The translations under genes were made by a program, and so were the position numbers. A stretch of DNA of 64,000 bases from positions 62,001-126,000 of the forward strand of contig JAWNGF010000016.1 in NCBI GenBank assembly GCA_037039685.1, in the 5' to 3' direction. The DNA comes from Ceratobasidium sp. AG-K (Eukaryota; Basidiomycota; Agaricomycetes; Cantharellales; Ceratobasidiaceae). Below, piece after piece: positions 61,024-64,000 of the stretch (position 1 is the first letter of the stretch; every line of letters begins with the position of its first letter). A model generated the notes under the pieces. That model had not been told where the DNA came from. It saw only the letters and a program-made list of their open reading frames with translations, and searched no databases.

Positions 61024-62783
61024 CGTAGAAAGTACTCGAATATGATGGAGAGTGTAGAAGAGACTATGTTGAGTTGGGGGCCATGTAAAGCTATAAATAC
61101 GGCTCCTATCCCCTATCTAGCTAGACAGGGGTTGATCAGGTGATTGCCATACTCCTCTTGATATTGCACTGTCGTATATATATAACGCCAGCACGATGAA
61201 GATCACTTCCGACTTGCGAGTACAAAATTTTACACGAGATCCTAAGTAATAAAGGTGCCTGGATGCTGGTCCGGTAAGGCCACATTGTGGCAGGCTGGGA
61301 TCAGGTTCGGCCACGTGACAATGTAGCGCTTGCCCAGATCGTTGCTTCAGTGCGCCACGCGAGTGACCTATATGCACCCAAATCAAATATTCTCAGCCTG
61401 AGTTTCCGCTCATCCGTAGGCATTGATGGCGTACTTACCGAGAATCGCACACACCTAGAGTACGCTAACTAGGTATGATATCAAGCTCCCCGTGAATAGT
61501 AGCTCAGCACCTACACTCATCCTTCGAACGACTCAGCATCGACCAAGCACGCCTGACTTGATAGCAACCACTCAAGCGCTAGTCTTACAGAATCTTCTAC
61601 GTGACGGCCTGACCCCCAGTGACACTTACTAAAGTATCGAGTCGCCGAGCCCATGTGAGTGCGATTGCGTAGGTCAAACTATATATTGTTGAAGAGCCGC
61701 TCGTTAAAAGGCGCCTTGCAAAATTTTGCTGTGTAAGAAGATTGGTTGAGGCGTTATGGACTTATCGCACGGAGCAGGCTAGCACAAGTCTGCATATTTG
61801 CTTCATCACAGTTACGAGATTAACACTTCGGAAATTCTGGTGTAGACACTATGGTGTCGTGTCAATCCAGTCCTGGGAACATTTATTTCACCATCGAAAT
61901 TTCCTCAGAACGAATCGACTGGGCCCTCATGGGCTTTGGGTGAACCAAACGCAACAGAGTGTCAGTAATTGCTTAATACGTACTGTAAAGGCGAATTCTG
62001 AGGAACTCGCAGAGCGCTATCTTCATATCAGTCTAAAATGAAGATGGTCCGCTCACAAGAACCGGTCAATCTGTTAGCCGAATCGATCGAGCTGACGAAG
62101 TGCTTGTCCGGACGAGCCCGAGCGGTGGTGTCGCCGGTGATAGTCCATCAGCCTCCGGCTAATGATATTGAAGCTCTGTGAGAACGCAAGAGATAAGGGA
62201 CAATAGTGAATTTGAGTGAGCAAGCCCGACTGTGGCCAGTACAAGCGTGATACTTCAAGTTGAGTTCTAAGGTAGTTGTAAAGGCGGGTCTTGTTTGGAG
62301 CTTCTAATCGGATCGAGCGCTTGCACGTGATTACACCGGACTTTCCTCCAGCTTCCCCTTGCCACGTCGTTAGATGAGACCATATTAGTTTGTTCATCTT
62401 TTCGCTTGGTACACCGTCGCATGACCACCAGCCTAGAAGCTCTCGCATACCAATTCTGGTATCTGTATTCATCATTCGAGGCGCAAACCCAAAACAAAGC
62501 TGCCAGAAGCAGGTTGACCGCGCGAAAGCTCTTGCGACGTCCGGCTCAATGTCGCTTATCACCGCAAGGGGAATCCGGCAGAGATCTTGTGATGTGATAT
62601 TATTCTCTTGAGAATGCCTTCGGTTTCGGATTGGCTGTCACTGTGTGGGCAGTAACAGTGACTAGCTTTATCGCTACTTGAAGCGGTATCGCTTGGCCCT
62701 CAACCGTGCTCGGTGCCCAGAAGGAATTATTCCAATCAGTCGAGAACCACATTCTGGGTCTTGGATACTCACGATTCTAGTGG
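61024..62783. other. Intergenic stretch of 1.8 kb, no supported gene
   Basis: Divergent region between the membrane protein gene and the GH55 gene. A minus-strand frame at 62074-62562 (162 codons) has no motif, no signal peptide and no splice partners and is not called. Confidence 0.45.
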
Positions 62784-62790
62784 TATAAAG
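62784..62790 (+). promoter_or_regulatory. TATA box of the GH55 gene
   Basis: TATAAAG lies 72 bp before the ATG at 62856, at a normal core-promoter distance. Confidence 0.55.
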
Positions 62791-62855
62791 TATGGTGCGT
62801 CAACTGATGTTTGAGGTCAGAATCATCCGCAGTCACCTATTTCCCCCTGCTCGAG

Positions 62856-64000
62856 ATGGTTTTGTTCGGGCGGACTGTCGCTTCGGTCGCTGCTTTTGCT
62901 GCGGCTTACCTTGTTTCCTCTGTCCAGTCCCTCGGCACAACATGCACAGCACCTCTGGGTCTCGGGACTGCTGCTGCTAGCGATCCCTACTGGATGCAAA
63001 CGATTCAGCGACTTGGCGGATCACCGTATAACCCCTCGCCCTCCACATACAAGGTGAGTGAATATTGATAACGGAGACTCACTGGATCTAACCACACCTC
63101 GAAGGTTTTCCGCAACGTCAAAGACTACGGCGCGAAGGGTGATGGTGTTACGGATGATACTGCGGCTATCCAACGTGCCATCTCTGAGGGCAACCGTTGC
63201 GGCCAAGGTTGCAAGTCTAGCACCGTCTCTCCTGGCTTGGTCTACTTTCCATCAGGCACCGTGAGTCTGATCGACGTAGATCAAACCTCCGGTTTACTAA
63301 TTTCCTAATTAGTACCTAATTTCGAGTCCAATTATTCCCTACTATTATACTTCCATGGTGGGAGACGCCAAGAACCTCCCGGTTTTGCTTGCTTCCGCTA
63401 GCTTTACCGGAATGGCCGTCATTGGTGCGTTCCTCACTCATACCCCATGTAGCTAAACTAAAAGCCGCCTAGATGCCGATCCTTACATTCCTGGGGGTGG
63501 AGGAGCCCAGTGGTGGGTCAACCAGAACAACTTTTTCCGTTCCACTCGCAACTTCATCATCGATCTCCGCCGGGTCCCTGCCGCGAACTCGGCGACTGGT
63601 CTCCACTGGCAAGGTCAGTTCTCGACTGGACTTGATGCCTGAGTTACTGACATTGCTTGATTCATAGTTTCCCAGGCCACCTCCTTAGTGAACATCCGGG
63701 TTGAAATGTCCCAAGCTGCTGGAAATAACCACCAAGTACAGTTAATTTCTTCAGCCAAAAACGTGGCATTAACCTGGACTTTCTAGGGTATTTTCATGGA
63801 GAACGGCTCCGGTGGTTTCATGTCCGACTTGTATTTCAACGGGTGAGCACCCCAGCTAAGCGTGAGATGTTGGGCTCTGACTTATGATTCTATGTAGCGG
63901 TCGCTATGGTGTTTGGATGGGCAACCAGCAGTTCACCGTTCGCAACATTACGGTCGCAAATGCTCAGTCCGGTATCTTCCAAGCTTGGAACTGGGGATGG
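62856..64000 (+). CDS. Secreted GH55 exo-beta-1,3-glucanase (partial, 5' part)
   Basis: The start at 62856 gives a signal peptide (MVLFGRTVASVAAFAAAYLV, cleavage probably after VQS). The mature start, PYWMQTIQRLGGSPYNPS, leads after an intron into the beta-helix hallmark VFRNVKDYGAKGDGVTDDTA with AIQRAIS, then LVYFPSGTYLISSPIIPYYY, VGDAKNLPVLLASASFTGMA, the GH55 segment GGAQWWVNQNNFFRSTRNFI with DLRRVPANSATGLHWQ, and FMENGSGGFMSDLYFNGGRY. The gene continues past the window after about 300 residues; GH55 enzymes usually have about 750 residues in two beta-helices. They release glucose from beta-1,3-glucan, for remodelling or feeding on fungal walls. At least six short introns are seen. Confidence 0.92.

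Noticed and set aside
62074..62562. 162-codon minus-strand open frame
   Set aside because: No recognisable domain, no signal peptide or exon chain; length is within chance for a 64-kb window.

Overview
This window is eukaryotic and fungal. Its genes are split by many short GT-AG introns (about 45-70 nt), several genes are intron-dense, and the families are typical of mushroom-forming basidiomycetes (Agaricomycetes): a GPI-anchored Kre9/Knh1-like protein, a BCS1-like AAA ATPase with a coiled-coil tail, a TPR-CHAT protein, F-box proteins, a DUF6534-like membrane protein and secreted class 3 lipases. The gene repertoire resembles Rhizoctonia/Ceratobasidium relatives, but that is inference from memory of such families and not a measured match.

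Layout. 1-1536 (-): 5' part of STT3, the catalytic subunit of oligosaccharyltransferase, cut by the window edge. 1786-2742 (-): GPI-anchored Kre9/Knh1-like wall protein. 4808-5080 (-): kinase C-lobe remnant. 5619-6765 (-): alpha/beta hydrolase. 7113-9068 (-): RNA polymerase II CTD-interacting (CID) protein with two apparent frame breaks, divergent from 9395-11200 (+), a novel-looking protein with four copies of a basic motif. 11201-19144: gene desert. 19145-19402 (+): small protein. 19479-19991 (-) EMC5 and 20130-22926 (+) DNM1 share a 138-bp divergent promoter. 22927-26876: second gene-poor stretch. 26877-29469 (-): BCS1-like AAA ATPase. 30500-31400 (-): unassigned exons. 31876-32623 (-): SYS1. 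33295-34650 (-): DUF6534-like membrane protein. 35541-36910 (+): unknown protein. 37078-38817 (-): F-box protein. 39056-40416 (-): lipase A. 41529-44945 (+): type II membrane dipeptidyl aminopeptidase. 47435-50005 (+): phenol 2-monooxygenase-like flavoprotein. 50117-50904: near-perfect 378-bp inverted repeat. 52033-53375 (+): lipase B. 53614-57225+ (-): TPR-CHAT protein. 58571-61023 (-): membrane protein with a long disordered tail. 62856-64000 (+): 5' part of a GH55 beta-1,3-glucanase.

Together the conserved genes serve the secretory pathway (STT3, EMC5, SYS1), mitochondrial dynamics and assembly (DNM1, BCS1-like) and transcription (CID protein). The right half is richer in accessory and secreted functions (two lipases, peptidase, aromatic hydroxylase, glucanase, CHAT protein). 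There is no sign of operons, CRISPR arrays or rRNA, and no tRNA could be supported. The most unusual items are the 788-bp inverted-repeat element, the TPR-CHAT caspase-like protein, the four-repeat basic protein and the CID gene with two one-base frame breaks at C runs.
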